This document shows, piece by piece, positions 60,928 to 64,000 of a stretch of 64,000 nt of DNA. The stretch is from Rotaria sordida (taxonomy: Eukaryota; Rotifera; Eurotatoria; Philodinida; Philodinidae). The stretch is from the NCBI GenBank assembly GCA_905250125.1, contig CAJNOL010000414.1, positions 1 to 64,000 on the forward strand, given 5' to 3'. Made by a program: the position numbers and the translations under genes. The notes beneath the pieces are model-generated. The model did not search any database. It was given only the letters and a program-made list of their open reading frames with translations, and was not told the DNA's origin. The stretch's first letter is position 1; every line of letters begins with the position of its first letter.

Positions 60928-63900
60928 TTTATATTAATCTTTGTGGATCTATTTTTGTGAATAAATAATCAATTTCTCCGAAGGCAAGTTGTTGACTACA
61001 ACTTTATTCATTTGTGAAATTTATTAATGTCTCTACGAAGATTATTTCAGATCATCTGTGAAAATTGAGGAAGAAATAAATTTAAGTTTAAGCTATTCAT
61101 ATCATTTCATGATCACTATTTTTTACGAAAATGTCCATATTGATGGTGATAAGTTTTTGGTGCATATCGTATAGTTCTAGAGATATTTACAAGGTTGCAG
61201 TGTCCAAAAACGTGATAATTTGAGACTGATTGAATATTATATGGGTTAGAATAAACAATTCTACGTAAGAACAGCCATGGCAGTGATAATCCAAGCGTTT
61301 TTTTTTGAATATCATCGCAAAGCGGCAGTGACAGGGTTTTGGCTGTGATGGATGTTCTTGATTTCTGCTCTTTGATTTATATTGGTTCTATTAAACGAAA
61401 AGCTGTTCTTTATGTGAACTGTAAATATTATTGGGTTAGTTACGATGCTGTAAAAATAATGTAATAATGCGGTGAGCATACAATAAACGATTAACAGCAA
61501 TATTTGCATCATACAACAAAATACGTTTCGAATGATATATCTTAAAAGAGGAGAAAGAAACTGCTCAGACTTCGTATTTGATTCCAATTGAGAGATTCTT
61601 TATCTATCTTCGACAACTTGAAAGATGTTTCGGTAGAATATTTTTCATCAGGCAAATATGAAAGCTTCGGAGGAATAGTTTGTCATAGCTACTTGTGATG
61701 GAGTTCAACATGAAATGTATATAGATAATACTCTCTCGTTATGTATCACAGATTGCATGTTCTATAAACATAAAGTGCAGTACTCTTCATCATCGGAAAA
61801 ACGCTCATCTTCGCTTCCTATCGATGTTAGATCATTTTTTGTTAACATTTCTTATTGTAATATTTTTTTTATGATGCTTAGTATACCACATCAATATGTT
61901 CTTTGTCATTGCACAAAACTTACCACGATGCTTAGTTGGTGCGCAATTTCAAATACGAAACTATATACTCTTGTAAATATCCTAGAATCAGCCCAACGAA
62001 AACAGAGTTAAAGACCGATTGTAAAGTAACTTTCAAGCAATCAAAGTTTGGCGTTCCAAAAATTAGTCAGAAAAAGGTAGCGTTTGATTAGAAGCATTTT
62101 TCTCCTTTCATCAATTATCTGAAAGATTCAACACAATTTAGTAAGGAGAAAATACGTAAATGAAATGATTGTCGTCGTTCTTTTGTGCAATCTCCTGTTT
62201 TGTGATTTGACTCGTTTATTTCATCGTGACTTATGAGAAGAACACTTCAACGAATTGCATTAAGCAATAAACATGTCTGCATAGACTCCAAAATGAAACA
62301 AAAAACGAATGATAAGTAGAGGTGATACTTCCATTTTCTTTTTGCTTTCAGAAAGGAAAGAAAAGTTGAAATTTTTTAATATTCGACTGTTTGCAGAATT
62401 TATATTATCAATTGCAAATGGAATAGGATACTTATTTAAACAACCTTAGCTTTAATGGCTCTCCATTTTTTCTCTTTCCTCATTCTTTTTTTTTTCTTAC
62501 TTCGAATCATCTATCTTTTTACAATCATTCTTTAGCCATTCATCATCATCACTTTGTGCTACTTCTTTTTCACACAGTTACTCTAAATCTTTCTTCATTC
62601 TATTTTATTTAGAAAGAAAAATTTTGAGCGTTGTTTCAGATCGAATTTCAATGAACTTTCAAGCGGCTGCTTATAAAAAGAAGGGATTAGCAGGACACAT
62701 TTTCTCTTTTCTTTGTATTAGATGTTAGAAAGAAATTCAATTTAAGATCGAGAATAATTAACATTATTGTTCAAGAGTTAAAACACTTTTCATGTATGCA
62801 GGTAACATCATCTTTTAGTAAATCTTCATTTTCCATTTGGAGTTATATTGTCAAGAAAAGTCATTGTCGTTTGTCTTCAAAAGTACTTCACTTTTCTATG
62901 TGTCTTAAGAAACAACATGAATAAGAAAAAATAAACAACAAAAAATGAAAAAATAATTTTGTCTTCTATCTATTGCCTCTTTATCTATGCTATATTTCTG
63001 TTTATCTTTTATTGCTGTTGGAATTTGAAAAAAACAAAATAAAAAAAGAAGCGTTGAAAATAAAAAAGATTTGTATCTCCAAAAAAATTATTAATAGCCA
63101 TGAGATATAGAGAACATTATTGGTAGTGTCTTTTCACCAAGAATATAAGATAAAACGAACTGTTTCTCATGCATTTATACGAGTCTGAAATAGATTCAAG
63201 ATTGAGAAATAATGAGAAATAAATATTAAGGGATCTGATAAGAGAACATGAGAAGAATAACAGTTGAGGTGAAGAGAGAAAAAGAAAGTGAAAAATAGTC
63301 TGATACGAAAGGAGGGACAATTGAAAAAGAGACATATATCATGAACAAAGAGAAAAATAATGATCGAAGAATATTGAATTGTTGTCTTTCAGAACTTTAT
63401 CTTACAAACAAATAATATGTCACACAAACTTTTACCACGCGACACCCATCTAACTTCATAGCTTCTCTTTCCTTTCTTTTCGGAAAAGAAAGGGCAACCT
63501 CTAGTGTCAAGCGTTTCAGGTTTTTCTTCAAATATTCAATAAAAATAGCTAATTAAATTACAGCGAGGGAATACAAACTTTTTTATTTCTAACATAAAAA
63601 AAACAATCATGGAGAAAAATTACTAGCAAATTTTGGATATACATATTAAATAGATGATGTAATTAGCAAAAGCTTGATTAAAATAAGATGGAAATATTAC
63701 TTAAGCACCAAGATGAACGTATATTCTGAAAGAACACGCTCTAGTCTAAATTGTATGGTCATTAGCAAATATTTTTTGCCGTCTGACAAATAATACGAGT
63801 GGCTTATCAGTTAATCAACCAAACAAATTCACTATTAGAGCCTTAAAGAAAAAAGATATTATTAGAAACAAGATATTGCAGATTTGTTCTACATAACATA

Positions 63901-64000
63901 TTTTTGTTATTTTCCATTGATTTTTTTCTCTCAATGAAACAAAACTGAAATGCATTTTTTTGCCCCAGCTACTTTGATGCATATTTTACGAGATAATATG
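60928..64000. other. AT-rich intergenic stretch, no gene seen
   Basis: Frames at 61312-61587 (minus) and 61715-62011 (+) lack domains and splice support. Long A and T runs are frequent. Confidence 0.5.

Noticed and set aside
1..64000. CRISPR arrays, rRNA genes and bacterial-style operons
   Set aside because: No regularly spaced repeats, no rRNA-like conserved blocks, and genes have eukaryotic introns and AATAAA signals.

Overview
The window looks like nuclear DNA from a small invertebrate, most likely a bdelloid rotifer. This is inferred from gene style, not from a marker gene. The DNA is very AT-rich. Most introns are about 45-65 bp with GT-AG ends, and genes end in AATAAA signals. Animal-type multi-exon genes (cathepsin B, a ZIP8/ZIP14-like metal transporter, a cholinesterase-type carboxylesterase) sit beside intronless genes of families better known from bacteria or fungi (a PPAD/agmatine-deiminase-fold enzyme, an S-adenosylhomocysteine-hydrolase-like protein, a small SET methyltransferase, an RTA1-like 7TM protein). 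One 100-N scaffold gap lies at 10185-10284.

Layout: 1-16 kb has no convincing host gene. It holds a dense series of old, diverged inverted repeats, one DNA transposon with terminal repeats and a broken DDE transposase tail, and one element nested inside another. From 16 to 23.9 kb three tandem genes on the + strand encode related membrane proteins: two membrane segments flanking a cysteine-rich ectodomain. I do not recognise this family. 24-25.5 kb holds a Tc1/mariner relic and a 258-bp MITE. 27 kb has a SET-domain gene. 29.7-31.0 kb has a seven-exon cathepsin B gene with a one-base frameshift near its end. 32.4-35.3 kb (minus) has a ten-exon ZIP transporter with altered metal-site motifs. 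35.5-36.9 kb is an odd C/G-run element. 39.7-40.3 kb is another foldback. 40.9 and 45.7 kb carry the two intronless enzymes, and 49.5 kb (minus) the 7TM protein. 52.4-54.8 kb has the six-exon esterase. 58.4-60.4 kb (minus) has a decayed SGNH-hydrolase-like gene. The rest is AT-rich intergenic DNA.

There is no operon logic. The genes look functionally independent, apart from the tandem two-TM family. There, paralogue comparison shows paired cysteine losses, a segment deletion and a GC-AG intron. That family is the best candidate here for undescribed biology.
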